This document shows, one piece after another, positions 1 to 8,905 of a DNA stretch of 64,000 nt (positions are counted from its first letter, which is position 1; each line of letters starts with the position of its first letter). Source of the DNA: Gluconobacter cerevisiae. Its GTDB lineage: Bacteria > Pseudomonadota > Alphaproteobacteria > Acetobacterales > Acetobacteraceae. The notes beneath the pieces are model-generated. The model saw nothing but the letters and a program-made list of their open reading frames with translations. It ran no database searches and was not told where the DNA came from. Where the stretch lies: assembly GCF_015244675.1 (NCBI RefSeq), contig NZ_JABCQO010000005.1, positions 124,001 to 188,000 on the forward strand. The letters are read 5' to 3'. A program made the position numbers and the translations under genes.

Positions 1-381
1 TCTCCCGACAATCGACGCCGCCTTGCCCTCCGTGCGGAGACGACCGCACCAGAAGACTGGGCCCGCGCCCTCACGAAGTGGGTTCTTCCGGGCGGAACGC
101 TGACATTTGTTCTCTCGGCCGCAAGTGCGGACAAGATCTGTCGGACCTTACTGGAAAATGGATGTGGCTCGATCCAGCTCTATCCCTTCTGGCCTCGACC
201 GGGCTGTGAAGCAAAACTGGTTCTGGTCCGCGCCGTGCATGGCGGCCGGGGAATCTGCCGGCTTAGGGCCGGACTGGTTCTGCATGAAGCAGACGGTCGT
301 TTCACCGCCGCCGCAGAACGCGTCCTGAGAGAAGGAGAAGCCCTGCCAGAAAGTCAGGGCCTCTCCGGACCCCGTTTTTAG
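1..381 (+). CDS. tRNA1(Val) A37 N6-methyltransferase-like protein, C-terminal part (partial)
   Basis: The reading frame is open from the first base to a TAG stop and encodes 126 residues of a gene that starts upstream of the window. The segment PFWPRPGCEAKLVLVR followed by a GGRG motif resembles the C-terminal part of TrmN6/YfiC-type class I SAM-dependent methyltransferases, which modify adenine 37 of tRNA1(Val). The SAM-binding and NPPY motifs would lie outside the window, so the assignment rests on the tail only. Its stop overlaps the stop of the convergent nrdB by 4 bp, with no room for a separate terminator. Other YfiC-like methyltransferases remain possible. Confidence 0.6.
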   Translation, partial: SPDNRRRLALRAETTAPEDWARALTKWVLPGGTLTFVLSAASADKICRTLLENGCGSIQLYPFWPRPGCEAKLVLVRAVHGGRGICRLRAGLVLHEADGRFTAAAERVLREGEALPESQGLSGPRF

Positions 382-1397
382 CTGAAAACGTTGCCTTCAA
401 ACGCTTCTTCCCATGTGCCGGAGGTGGAGGCACGGGAATATTCGGTTGAACGGTTTTCGAAGAAGTTGGCATGTTCGACGGCATTCAGCATGTCGTCGAT
501 CCACGGCAGCGGATTGCTTTCCTGCCCATAGACCGGGTCCAGACCAAGCTGCGTCAGGCGGCGATCGGCAATGAAGCGGATATAGGCCTTTACATCGTCG
601 GAAGACATACCCTCGACCGGGCCCATTTCGAACGCCAGATCGATGAACGCATCCTCATGCTCGACCGTCGTGCGGCAGACCTGTGTGAGTTCCTCGCGGA
701 AATCAGCCGTCCACAGTTCAGGATTCTCGCGGATGAACGTGCGGAACAGGCGGATCATGGACAGGCAGTGCAGCGTCTCGTCACGCACCGACCAGGACAC
801 GATCTGCCCCATGCCCTTGAGTTTGTTGAAACGCGGGAAGTTCAGCAGGATCGCGAAGGACGCGAAAAGCTGGAGGCCTTCCATGAACGCTCCGAAAGCC
901 GCCATCGTCTTGGCGATTTCACGCTTATTGTCGATATTGAACGACTGCATGAAATCGTATTTGTCCTTCATCTCCTTGTACTTCAGGAAGGCCGAATACT
1001 CGGTCTCGGGCATCCCGATGGTGTCAAGAAGATGGGAATACGCGGCGATGTGAATCGTCTCAATATTCGAGAACGACGACAGCATCATCAGCACTTCGGT
1101 CGGTTTGAAAACCTGACTGTAATACTTCATGTACGCGGAATTCACTTCCACGTCGGCCTGCGTGAAGAAGCGGAAAATCTGCGTGACGAGATGCTGCTCG
1201 GCCACGGTCAGCGTCCGGTGCCAGTCCTTCACGTCATCGGCCAGCGGCACTTCTTCGGGCAGCCAGTGGACGCGCTGCTGGGTCAGCCAGGCATCATAGG
1301 CCCAGGGGTACCGGAAGGGCTTATAGACCGGGTTGGCAGTCATCAGGTCGAAATGCTGCTCAGCCTGATTTCCGGTCGTCGGGGTTGTGTCGCTCAT
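378..1397 (-). CDS. nrdB: Ribonucleotide reductase class I, beta subunit
   Basis: This 339-residue protein is the radical-generating small subunit that, with NrdA, reduces ribonucleoside diphosphates to deoxyribonucleotides in the cytoplasm. The diiron ligands are visible in order: E84, E113 and H116 (IETIH), E173 (FMEGLQ), then E207 and H210 (RDETLH). The radical tyrosine is probably Y120 in HIAAYSHLL. The ATG is preceded by an AAAGGA ribosome-binding site. It lies 25 bp downstream of nrdA on the same strand and is presumably co-transcribed under the NrdR boxes upstream of nrdA. Length and motif order are normal for the family. Confidence 0.96.
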   Translation of the reverse strand: MSDTTPTTGNQAEQHFDLMTANPVYKPFRYPWAYDAWLTQQRVHWLPEEVPLADDVKDWHRTLTVAEQHLVTQIFRFFTQADVEVNSAYMKYYSQVFKPTEVLMMLSSFSNIETIHIAAYSHLLDTIGMPETEYSAFLKYKEMKDKYDFMQSFNIDNKREIAKTMAAFGAFMEGLQLFASFAILLNFPRFNKLKGMGQIVSWSVRDETLHCLSMIRLFRTFIRENPELWTADFREELTQVCRTTVEHEDAFIDLAFEMGPVEGMSSDDVKAYIRFIADRRLTQLGLDPVYGQESNPLPWIDDMLNAVEHANFFENRSTEYSRASTSGTWEEAFEGNVFS

Positions 1398-1422
1398 GAT
1401 CGCGTCCTTTCACATCCCGCCA

Positions 1423-3399
1423 TTACTGGCAGGACAGGCACTCTTCGTAATCGCCGCTGCTCATTTCGCCACGCGGGGCGGCCTGAGCGGTGGCTTCGTA
1501 TTTCTCGTCTTCCAGAATGTCGCTCTTTACCGCCAGTGTGGACACCGCATCGGCACGCTGCACGGACAGGGAGCGGCAGTAATAGAGAGACTTCAGACCC
1601 TTCTTCCAGGCTTGGAAATGGATCTGATGCAGGTCGCGCTTGTGTACGTCTGCTGGCAGGAACAGATTGACCGACTGCGCCTGACAGATGAACGGCGCAC
1701 GGTCTGCGGCATGTTCCACGACCCAGCGCTGGTCGAGTTCGAACGCCGTCTTGAACACATCTTTCTCATCCTGCGTCAGGAAGTCGAGGTTCTGCACGGA
1801 CCCCTTGTTCAGGGTGATCGCAGACCAGACTTCGTCCGTATCGTAACCGCGCTCTTCCAGAATCGTTTTCAGATGCCGGTTGCGCACCGAGAACGAACCT
1901 GAAAGCGTCTTCTGCAGGAACACATTCGCGCTGATCGGTTCAATACCGGGGCTGGCATTGCCCGTGATGATCGAAATCGACGCCGTCGGCGCGATAGCGA
2001 GCTTGTGCGAGAAGCGCTCCATGAAGCCGTATTCCTCGGCATCCGGGCACGGACCACGCACTTCCGCCAAATGCTTCGACGCCGCGTCAGCCTGCTTGCG
2101 GATATATTCGAAAATCTTCCGGTTCCAGACCTTCGCCATCACGGACTCGAACGGAATCATCCGGGCCTGAAGGAAGGAGTGGAACCCCATCACGCCCAGC
2201 CCGACCGAACGCTCACGGGCAGCCGCGTATTTGGCACGCGCCATATCATCCGGAGCGCGGTCGATGAAGTCTTGCAACACGTTATCGAGGAACAGCATGA
2301 CGTCCTCGATGAACTGCGGATCATCCTTCCACTCGTCCCAGGTCTCAAGATTGAGTGAGGACAGGCAGCAGACTGCCGTGCGGTTCTTGCCGTGATGGTC
2401 AATGCCGGTCGGCAGGGTGATCTCGGCACAGAGATTGGATGTCTTCACTTCCAGCCCGGCCAGTTTGTGATGCTCCGGACGGGCGCGGTTCACATGGTCG
2501 GAATAGATGATGTAGGGCTCGCCCTGCTCCATCCGCGCCGTCAGGATGCGGATCCACAGACCGCGCGCCGAGACTTTGCGGATCGTGCTATGATCCTTCG
2601 GTGACAGCAGTGCCCATTCCTCATCCGCCTCGACCGCACGCATGAATGCATCCGTCACGAGAATACCGTGATGCAGGTTCAGCGCCTTGCGGTTCGGATC
2701 ACCACCCGTCGGGCGGCGCATCTCGACGAATTCTTCCACTTCCGGATGCCAGACCGGCAGATACACAGCCGCCGAGCCACGACGGAGCGAACCCTGCGAG
2801 ATCGCCAGCGTCAGGCTGTCCATAACGCGGATGAAGGGAATAACGCCGGATGTCTTGCCGTTGCGGCCGATATTCTCGCCGATCGAACGCAGATTGCCCC
2901 AGTAAGAGCCGATGCCGCCTCCTTTGGACGCCAGCCAGACGTTCTCGTTCCAGAGCCCTACGATTCCCGAAAGGCTGTCTTCGGCCTCGTTCAGGAAGCA
3001 GGAAATCGGCAGTCCACGCTCGGTTCCGCCGTTGGACAGAACAGGCGTGGCCGGCATGAACCAGTGCCGGGAAATATAGTCGTAAATCCGCTGCGCATGG
3101 CCCGCATCCGCGCCGTAATAGGAAGCCACACGCGCAAAAAGCGACTGATAGTCCTCGCCCGGAAGCAGGTAGCGGTTGTTCAGAGTCGCCTTGCCGAAAT
3201 CCGTCAGCAGGGAATCGCGCGAGCGATCCACCCGCACGGCATGATGGCCGGGAAGCTGCACCACATCATCGAACATATCCGCAGAATTGGCATCTCCGGG
3301 AATCGGCGTCTCGCCCACGGGATGGTCGGAAAGCGGGCGCACGTCATACGGTCGGTCGGACTGATCGGACACGTCCATCGTCACGTCATGAAGGGTCAT
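1423..3399 (-). CDS. nrdA: Ribonucleotide reductase class I, alpha (catalytic) subunit without an obvious ATP-cone
   Basis: This is the catalytic subunit, 658 residues from the chosen ATG at 3399, which has GGAGAG just upstream; a GTG at 3441 would add 14 residues. Visible catalytic elements are C134 in GLPISCFLN, the N322-C324-E326 triad in SNLCAEI, the second active-site cysteine in the TAVCCLSSLN segment (344/345), and a C-terminal CLSC redox pair that is re-reduced by thioredoxin or glutaredoxin. E. coli NrdA is about 760 residues. The shortfall is at the N terminus, where the ATP-cone (activity allosteric domain) would be, so dATP shut-off is probably absent or located elsewhere. First gene of nrdAB. 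Confidence 0.95.
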   Translation of the reverse strand: MTLHDVTMDVSDQSDRPYDVRPLSDHPVGETPIPGDANSADMFDDVVQLPGHHAVRVDRSRDSLLTDFGKATLNNRYLLPGEDYQSLFARVASYYGADAGHAQRIYDYISRHWFMPATPVLSNGGTERGLPISCFLNEAEDSLSGIVGLWNENVWLASKGGGIGSYWGNLRSIGENIGRNGKTSGVIPFIRVMDSLTLAISQGSLRRGSAAVYLPVWHPEVEEFVEMRRPTGGDPNRKALNLHHGILVTDAFMRAVEADEEWALLSPKDHSTIRKVSARGLWIRILTARMEQGEPYIIYSDHVNRARPEHHKLAGLEVKTSNLCAEITLPTGIDHHGKNRTAVCCLSSLNLETWDEWKDDPQFIEDVMLFLDNVLQDFIDRAPDDMARAKYAAARERSVGLGVMGFHSFLQARMIPFESVMAKVWNRKIFEYIRKQADAASKHLAEVRGPCPDAEEYGFMERFSHKLAIAPTASISIITGNASPGIEPISANVFLQKTLSGSFSVRNRHLKTILEERGYDTDEVWSAITLNKGSVQNLDFLTQDEKDVFKTAFELDQRWVVEHAADRAPFICQAQSVNLFLPADVHKRDLHQIHFQAWKKGLKSLYYCRSLSVQRADAVSTLAVKSDILEDEKYEATAQAAPRGEMSSGDYEECLSCQ

Positions 3400-3738
3400 T
3401 CGCTCTCTCCGCAGGGCATCTATTTTCGAAATCTTGAGCACTCATTTCCATCACTCCGAACCCGATCGCAAGCACGAAGTTCGCTTGCAAAATCGAAAGA
3501 GCTGTGAATTTGAACCATCCCATATCTAGGGAAGGAATTCGTTAATGCCCCTAGATATAGTGCTGATCGCAGAAAACTGCCCCTATCGGACTGTTATCCC
3601 AAGAGTTTTCCTCCAACGGGTTTTTCGGGTGTGTGATACCGGTCACAGAGTTGGGAAATTTCGTGAACATCGCGTCGGGCAACGATCCGAAGGGCATCGC
3701 GTTTGAGGTTCGAAACCCACATTGCGAAAGAACTCATC
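3400..3738. promoter_or_regulatory. Intergenic control region between nrdA and osmC
   Basis: This non-coding stretch of about 340 bp separates the divergent nrdA and osmC genes. It contains the two NrdR-like boxes listed separately and must hold promoters for both directions. I could not place convincing -35/-10 hexamers. Nothing else coding-like is visible. Confidence 0.6.
3517..3563 (-). promoter_or_regulatory. Tandem NrdR boxes upstream of nrdAB
   Basis: Two 16-bp sites, 3517-3532 (atcccatatctaggga) and 3548-3563 (ccctagatatagtgc core), match the NrdR box pattern acaCwAtATaTwGtgt at most conserved positions. Their starts are 31 bp apart, which equals three helical turns and is the spacing typical of NrdR operators. 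NrdR is the ATP/dATP-sensing repressor of ribonucleotide reductase genes. The location about 120 bp upstream of the nrdA start supports dATP-dependent repression of nrdAB. The match was made by eye against the published consensus. Confidence 0.8.
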
Positions 3739-4170
3739 ATGACGATCAAGAAATCAGCTTCGGCCCATTGGAGTGGCGGTCTCAAGGACGGCAAAGGCAC
3801 GATTTCCACCCAGAGCGGCGCCCTGCACGATCAGCCTTACGGCTTCAACACCCGCTTCGACGACAAGCCCGGCACGAACCCCGAGGAACTGCTTGGCGCG
3901 GCTCATGCAGGCTGTTTCACCATGGCGCTGTCCATGATGCTCGAACAGGCTGGCTTCAAAGCCGAGTCACTGGAAACGAAAGCGACCATCTCGCTGGACA
4001 AGTCCGGCGAAGGCTTTGCCATCACCCAGTCTCATCTCACGTTACGCGGCAAGGTTCCGGGCGCGTCCGAAACCGAGTTCCTCGACATTGCGAACAAGGC
4101 CAAGGCTGGCTGTCCGCTGTCACAGGTCATCAAGGCGAACATCACGCTGGATGCCACGCTCGAACACTAA
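3739..4170 (+). CDS. OsmC/Ohr-family peroxiredoxin
   Basis: This 143-residue protein belongs to the OsmC family, which reduces organic hydroperoxides with two conserved cysteines. The first lies in AAHAGCFTMALS and the second in KAKAGCPLSQVI, both in the expected contexts, and the N-terminal segment SAHWSGGLKDGKG is typical of OsmC rather than Ohr. The ATG at 3739 is preferred over an upstream TTG at 3703 because it matches the family N terminus. It is monocistronic and convergent with aroC. The role is peroxide detoxification in the cytoplasm; the specific substrate is not deducible. Confidence 0.88.
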   Translation: MTIKKSASAHWSGGLKDGKGTISTQSGALHDQPYGFNTRFDDKPGTNPEELLGAAHAGCFTMALSMMLEQAGFKAESLETKATISLDKSGEGFAITQSHLTLRGKVPGASETEFLDIANKAKAGCPLSQVIKANITLDATLEH

Positions 4171-4194
4171 AACGTCGCTTGTGCTGGCCGGGGT

Positions 4195-5277
4195 CTAACG
4201 ACCCCAGCCGCATTGCGCATGATCGCGCAGAAGATGATCGGCCAGCACACAGGCCATCATCGCTTCGGCCACGGGAACGGCGCGGATGCCAATACAGGGA
4301 TCATGCCGCCCCTTGGTCATCACTTCGACAGACTCGCCATCGCGCGTGATGCTGGGAACGGGTGTAAGGATCGAACTGGTCGGTTTAATCGCAAAACGCG
4401 CCACAATGGGCTGCCCTGTTGAAATGCCGCCCAGAATGCCACCGGCATGGTTGGATGCGAACTGCGGCCCCGGCGCGATCGGATCAGCATTCTGCTCGCC
4501 GCGAAGGGCAGCTACGGCAAAACCATCTCCGATCTCGACACCCTTGACGCCGTTGATGCCCATCATGGCGCCCGCCAGATCGGCATCCAGCTTGCCATAG
4601 ACCGGCGCGCCGAGTCCGGCTGGCAGACCTTCCGCCACGACTTCAACGGTCGCACCGATGGAGGACCCATCCTTACGAACGGAGTCGAGCAGAGCCTCCC
4701 ACGACACCACCGAACCCGCATCTGGGCACCAGAGCGGATTACGCTCGACTTCGTCCCAGTCCCAGCGGGATGGATCAATGGTCTGACCGCCGATTCCCGT
4801 CAGGGCGGCGCGGATTTTCACGCCGTCGCCTACCAGCGCCTTCAGCAGCACACGCGCCACGGCACCCGCTGCAACCCGCATGGCCGTCTCGCGCGCCGAG
4901 GAGCGCCCGCCCCCGCGATAATCGCGGATGCCGTATTTCATGTCATAGGCGATGTCGGCATGACCAGGGCGATACCGGGTTGCGATATCGCCGTAATCTT
5001 TCGACCGCTGATCGGTATTTTCGATCATCAGCGAAATGGGCGTGCCGGTCGTCTGGCCTTCAAACACACCCGACAGGATGCGGACCTGATCCGCCTCCCG
5101 GCGCTGCGTGGTAAAGCGGGACTGCCCCGGCCGACGACGGTCGAGCCAGGGTTGGATGTCCTCTTCGGACAGCTTCAGGCGAGGTGGGCAGCCATCAATG
5201 ACGCAACCTATGGCCGGTCCGTGACTCTCACCCCAGGTGGTAACGCGAAAAAGCTTCCCGAAGCTGTTGTCCGACAT
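4195..5277 (-). CDS. aroC: Chorismate synthase
   Basis: This enzyme converts EPSP to chorismate with reduced FMN, the last common step of aromatic amino acid synthesis. The protein is 360 residues from the ATG at 5277, the usual length. Family signatures include [15 protein letters not shown] near the N terminus, the arginine-rich [14 protein letters not shown] region and GRSSARETA. The ATG lies 1 nt after the fabI stop, so translation is probably coupled to fabI; no strong independent ribosome-binding site is seen. Longer in-frame starts would run into fabI and lack support. Confidence 0.97.
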   Translation of the reverse strand: MSDNSFGKLFRVTTWGESHGPAIGCVIDGCPPRLKLSEEDIQPWLDRRRPGQSRFTTQRREADQVRILSGVFEGQTTGTPISLMIENTDQRSKDYGDIATRYRPGHADIAYDMKYGIRDYRGGGRSSARETAMRVAAGAVARVLLKALVGDGVKIRAALTGIGGQTIDPSRWDWDEVERNPLWCPDAGSVVSWEALLDSVRKDGSSIGATVEVVAEGLPAGLGAPVYGKLDADLAGAMMGINGVKGVEIGDGFAVAALRGEQNADPIAPGPQFASNHAGGILGGISTGQPIVARFAIKPTSSILTPVPSITRDGESVEVMTKGRHDPCIGIRAVPVAEAMMACVLADHLLRDHAQCGWGR

Positions 5278-5278
5278 G

Positions 5279-6130
5279 TCAGGTCCCGGAGCCGACCGCT
5301 GCGATGTCCGGGGCATCCGGGTTCTTCATGCCGACCGTGTGGTAGCCACAATCCACATGATGGATCTCGCCCGTCACGCCGCTGGAGAGGTCGGAGAGCA
5401 GATACATGCCCGAACCGCCAACGTCCTTGAGCGTCACGTTGCGCTCCATCGGAGCATTGAGCTGGTTCCAGCGCAGGATATAGCGGAAATCGCTGATCCC
5501 GTTGGCGGCCAGCGTCATGATCGGACCAGCCGAGATACCGTTAACGCGGATATCGTCACGGCCAAGATCAGCAGCCATGTAGCGGACAGAGGCTTCCAGA
5601 GCCGCCTTGGCCACACCCATCACATTATAGTGCGGCATGACACGCTCGGCGCCGAGATAGGTCATGCTGAGGAACGATCCACCCGGATTCATCATGGCAG
5701 ATGCACGACGGGCGACAGTCACGAAGGAATAGCAGGAAATGTCCATGGCCTGCAGAAAGGCATCGCGCGGCGTGTCGATATAGCGGCCACGAAGATACTG
5801 CTTGTCGGCGAAGGCGATGGCGTGGAGCACGAAATCGATCTTGCCCCAGACCTTCTCGATCTCGTCAAACGTGGTGTTGATGGCGTCGTCGTCGCTGACG
5901 TCACAGGAAATGACGAGTTCGGACCCGACACTCTCGGCCAGCGGACGGACGCGCTTGCCCAGCGCCTCGCCCTGATAGGTGAAAGCAAGTTCCGCACCCT
6001 GTGCCGCGCAGGCACTGGCAATGGCCCAGGCAATCGAGTGCTTGTTGGCGACACCCATGATCACACCGCGCTTGCCCTTCATGAGGGTTCCGGTCACGGG
6101 TGCCGGGATATTGTCTTCCGTTTCAGACAT
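5279..6130 (-). CDS. fabI: Enoyl-[acyl-carrier-protein] reductase (NADH), FabI type
   Basis: FabI performs the last reduction of each fatty acid elongation cycle. The 283-residue protein is a short-chain dehydrogenase with the FabI-style dinucleotide site [13 protein letters not shown] and the catalytic Tyr-x6-Lys signature (Y168, K175 in [14 protein letters not shown]). The conserved SAGPIxTLAA loop reads [10 protein letters not shown], with Met where Arg or Lys is usual. The ATG at 6130 has AGGAAA upstream. The first residues form an Ala/Pro-rich extension before the Rossmann fold. It is followed immediately by aroC, a fabI-aroC pairing I would treat as one transcript. Confidence 0.96.
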   Translation of the reverse strand: MSETEDNIPAPVTGTLMKGKRGVIMGVANKHSIAWAIASACAAQGAELAFTYQGEALGKRVRPLAESVGSELVISCDVSDDDAINTTFDEIEKVWGKIDFVLHAIAFADKQYLRGRYIDTPRDAFLQAMDISCYSFVTVARRASAMMNPGGSFLSMTYLGAERVMPHYNVMGVAKAALEASVRYMAADLGRDDIRVNGISAGPIMTLAANGISDFRYILRWNQLNAPMERNVTLKDVGGSGMYLLSDLSSGVTGEIHHVDCGYHTVGMKNPDAPDIAAVGSGT

Positions 6131-6530
6131 GGTGATTTCCTGAATCGCGTTGGCGTATTGAGGGTCGTGGTTGCACAAGCGCCCGTTACAGACAAGACTT
6201 TGCGACGATTGCCCGGTTTTTTGCCTTCTGACAGGACATTAAGGCATCACTCCGGCGGACAGAAACTTCCTGACCGTTTTCAGGAACAGGACGTCCTTTC
6301 AGTCATTCAGAGGCCGCTACCGGATATTGAAGCCATGGGTTTTCCCCACAACAGGAATGCGCCTGACGCAACCCTGCTGCGTTACTATCCCGTAGCGAAG
6401 AAGAGGCTTGAAACGCACCTTCAACGGCGGCGAGATAGCTGCGAGGCGTCAGTCGCGTTATGATTACAAATGAAGCCGCCCGGTCCTGCACCGGTCCGTC
6501 ATGCCGACCTTTTTTCCCCAGGAGCCTCCG
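6131..6530. other. 400-bp divergent intergenic region, no gene recognised
   Basis: This gap separates fabI (leftward) from pdxH (rightward) and must carry both promoters. A small minus-strand frame at 6303-6491 exists but has no recognisable protein features or ribosome-binding site. A short inverted pair (cctga/tcagg, around 6270-6285) is seen but has no T-tract. I see no tRNA, riboswitch or repeat. Confidence 0.4.
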
Positions 6531-7133
6531 ATGTCCGATCTCCCCCTGATTGACCTGAAGGCCAATCCCTTCGCCCTGTTCGCAACCTGGATGTCGGATG
6601 CCGAAGCCGCCGAGCCGAACGATCCCAACGCCATGGCCGTCGCCACCTCCACCCCGGATGGCCGTCCGTCCGTCCGGATGCTGCTGCTCAAGGGCGTGGA
6701 TGAGCGGGGCTTTGTTTTCTACACCAATCTAAACAGCCGCAAGGGCGGCGAACTGCGCGCCAATCCGCACGCCGCGCTGCTGTTTCACTGGAAATCCATC
6801 CGCCGTCAGGTCCGGATCGGAGGTCCGGTCGAAGCTGTTACCGCTGCCGAAGCGGATGCCTATTTCGCAAGCCGCTCCCGCATGTCGCGCCTCGGCGCCA
6901 TCGCTTCCGACCAGTCGCGCCCGCTTGACGCGCGCAGCACGTTCGAGGAACGCCTGAGAGCCGCAGACGAAAAATACAGCGATGGCCCGATCCCCCGCCC
7001 CGCGAACTGGTCAGGTTTCCGCGTTCTGCCCGAGGCCATCGAATTCTGGCAGGACCGTCCCTATCGCCTGCATGATCGTGCCGTGTGGACGCGTGATGGA
7101 AACCAATGGAACGTCACACGACTTTATCCGTAA
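6531..7133 (+). CDS. pdxH: Pyridoxamine/pyridoxine 5'-phosphate oxidase
   Basis: This flavoenzyme oxidises PNP or PMP to pyridoxal 5'-phosphate, the final step of vitamin B6 synthesis and salvage. The 200-residue protein starts at the ATG at 6531, which has an AGGAG site 7 nt upstream; an earlier ATG at 6501 has none. FMN- and substrate-binding segments are visible: RMLLLKGVDERGFVFYTN followed by SRKG, then SRMSRLGAIASDQS, and a C-terminal FWQDRPYRLHDR segment with the RxH-type substrate contacts. It appears to be transcribed alone or with the universal stress gene 47 bp downstream. Confidence 0.95.
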   Translation: MSDLPLIDLKANPFALFATWMSDAEAAEPNDPNAMAVATSTPDGRPSVRMLLLKGVDERGFVFYTNLNSRKGGELRANPHAALLFHWKSIRRQVRIGGPVEAVTAAEADAYFASRSRMSRLGAIASDQSRPLDARSTFEERLRAADEKYSDGPIPRPANWSGFRVLPEAIEFWQDRPYRLHDRAVWTRDGNQWNVTRLYP

Positions 7134-7180
7134 ATACATCATAACGACGTCACAAAATTACGGCCGGGGAGCCTTCGCCC

Positions 7181-8065
7181 ATGCTTATCGACATCAAGAA
7201 CATCCTTCTCCCCCTGAACGGCACCTATGAGCTGGACGCCGTCATGTCGGTCGCGCTGGATTTCGCGCGCCGGTTCGATGCTCATCTGTCCGCTGTCGTG
7301 GTTGGTTCGGACCCGTCCGAAGTCGCAACGCTGGCCGGCGAAGGCATTTCGGCGAGTATGGTCAATGAAATGATCGACACCGCCATGACTGAGTCCCATC
7401 GCCGGGCGATCAAAATCCGCAGGGCTTTTGATGCTTTCATTCACGAGCATGGCATTCGTCGCATCGAGCCCTCACGGATCGGTTCTTCGGCTGGAGAAGG
7501 CGTTAGTGCGAGCCTCGACGTCCTTAACGGGACCGAGCACGATTCCCTCACCTGGCGCTCGCGTCTGGCCGACATGACTCTGGTCCCGAATCTTGCCAAG
7601 GACGGAGACCCGCGCGCATCCGAAACGCTTCATGCCATCCTGTTCGACAGCGGACGTCCTCTGCTGATTGCACCGCCGTCTCCGCCAAAGTCTGTCGGCA
7701 GGCGGATCGCCATTGCCTGGAACGGAACACCAGAGGCCTCGCTGGCCCTGCGCTGCATCCTGCCCTGGGCCCACAAGGCCGAAGCGGTGCAGGTTCTGAC
7801 CTGTCAGGACTATCAGCGTCGCGGTCCGGGTGCGGACGAGGTCGTGACCTATCTGCGGATGCACGGCATTTCCGCCACATCCCGCGAGTTTGAGGCCGTC
7901 AACAGGGACATCGGTATGGGCCTGCTGAACGCTGCCACGGAGTTCAATGCCGACATGCTCGGTATGGGTGCCTATTCCCATTCGCGCCTGCGTCAGATGA
8001 TTCTGGGCGGCGTCACCCGTCATATTCTGGAGCACGCCCAGATCACGGTTCTCATGAGCCGCTGA
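7181..8065 (+). CDS. Tandem-domain universal stress protein (UspA family)
   Basis: The protein has 294 residues, about twice a single Usp domain. The N-terminal half begins with the typical KNILLPLNGTYELDAVMSVALDFA strand-loop. The C-terminal half ends with GMGAYSHSRLRQMILGGVT, the G-x2-G-x9-G(S/T)-like ATP-binding signature. The N-terminal half lacks a clear copy of that motif, so only the second domain may bind nucleotide. A GGGGAG site lies upstream of the ATG. Usp proteins are cytoplasmic stress-response factors of poorly defined activity; no partner is indicated by the neighbours. Confidence 0.88.
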   Translation: MLIDIKNILLPLNGTYELDAVMSVALDFARRFDAHLSAVVVGSDPSEVATLAGEGISASMVNEMIDTAMTESHRRAIKIRRAFDAFIHEHGIRRIEPSRIGSSAGEGVSASLDVLNGTEHDSLTWRSRLADMTLVPNLAKDGDPRASETLHAILFDSGRPLLIAPPSPPKSVGRRIAIAWNGTPEASLALRCILPWAHKAEAVQVLTCQDYQRRGPGADEVVTYLRMHGISATSREFEAVNRDIGMGLLNAATEFNADMLGMGAYSHSRLRQMILGGVTRHILEHAQITVLMSR

Positions 8066-8112
8066 ACACGCCTGTTGCCGCTTTCTGCCTGCTGACCTGA
8101 AGGAACCGTCCC

Positions 8113-8841
8113 ATGTCCCTGCCCCGCCTCCTCTGCGCCACCTGCCTGACCCTCACACTGGCAGGCACCGCGCTGGTTCCCGCATCGGCCATGGACACGC
8201 ACGCCCCACCACAGGCAGGCGGCTTTACCCTTCAGGAACCGCAGGCACGCCTGAAGCTGCGCCTCGTTCCGGGCCCCACGCTCGCGACTGGCTATCGCAG
8301 CCCGTTCTATGAGCAGAACGCCGCGACGGGCGCCATCACTCTGCGGACGGACGCCCTTCAGCCTTCCATCCGTGGCCAAACGGCCCCCGCAACAGTCCTG
8401 CGCGAAGGGACGGCATGGTATTTCCAACAGACCCCGGCGGACATGACCGCCACTCTGCACATCGATACATGGCCCAGCAATCAGCACGTTATCATCGGCC
8501 AGATCCAGAGCGCGCAGGGGCCTGTCGTGCAGTTGGTCGCGGACGGCAAGCGCTCGCAGGTCACGGCCATCATTCGTAATAGCACCGAGACGCGTCGCGT
8601 CGTTGCGGGGACGATCTATCCCGACCGCAGCATCAGCTACGGTCTTTCTTCCCGGCCCGACGGAACGCTGCTGGTCGTCGTGAACGGAACCCGCAATGTA
8701 TTCGCCATGCCTGCGGCCGCAACCGCCCCTGCCATGTGGTTCGAGGCCGTTGCTGGGCAGACTGGCTGGCACATGCCTTGTCATAGCGATGCGGCACGTG
8801 TGACGTTCACATCCCTTGATGTGAATCATCCGGCGCCCTGA
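8113..8841 (+). CDS. Exported protein, possible polysaccharide lyase 7 (alginate lyase 2)-like fold
   Basis: The 242-residue product begins with a clear signal peptide ending at ASA (residues 24-26), so it is periplasmic or secreted. The middle segment VIIGQIQSAQGPVVQLVADG and the late WFEAVAGQTGWHM region are spaced like the QIH and YxKxGxYxQ strands of PL7 alginate lyase-like jelly rolls. The His of QIH is replaced by Gln and the catalytic Tyr/Lys strand is not conserved. It may therefore be a non-catalytic relative or a different concanavalin-like domain. AAGGAA lies upstream of the ATG. It stands between a stress gene and a lipid A operon. Function is unknown. Confidence 0.5.
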   Translation: MSLPRLLCATCLTLTLAGTALVPASAMDTHAPPQAGGFTLQEPQARLKLRLVPGPTLATGYRSPFYEQNAATGAITLRTDALQPSIRGQTAPATVLREGTAWYFQQTPADMTATLHIDTWPSNQHVIIGQIQSAQGPVVQLVADGKRSQVTAIIRNSTETRRVVAGTIYPDRSISYGLSSRPDGTLLVVVNGTRNVFAMPAAATAPAMWFEAVAGQTGWHMPCHSDAARVTFTSLDVNHPAP

Positions 8842-8905
8842 TGGCTCGATTTTCCGAAATATTCGGTCTTTGCCGCCTGTAACGTCGCGTGCTACCCGAC
8901 GCGAC

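Noticed and set aside
471-1670. Long plus-strand frame across nrdB and the nrdA 3' end
   Set aside because: Antisense shadow of well-conserved nrdB/nrdA codons; no ribosome-binding site or recognisable motif.
2668-3507. 279-codon plus-strand frame opposite nrdA
   Set aside because: Shadow of nrdA in a GC-rich gene; amino acid composition is Arg/His-rich without domain pattern.
6303-6491. Small minus-strand frame in the fabI-pdxH gap
   Set aside because: No ribosome-binding site, no conserved pattern, and ordinary length for chance in GC-rich DNA.
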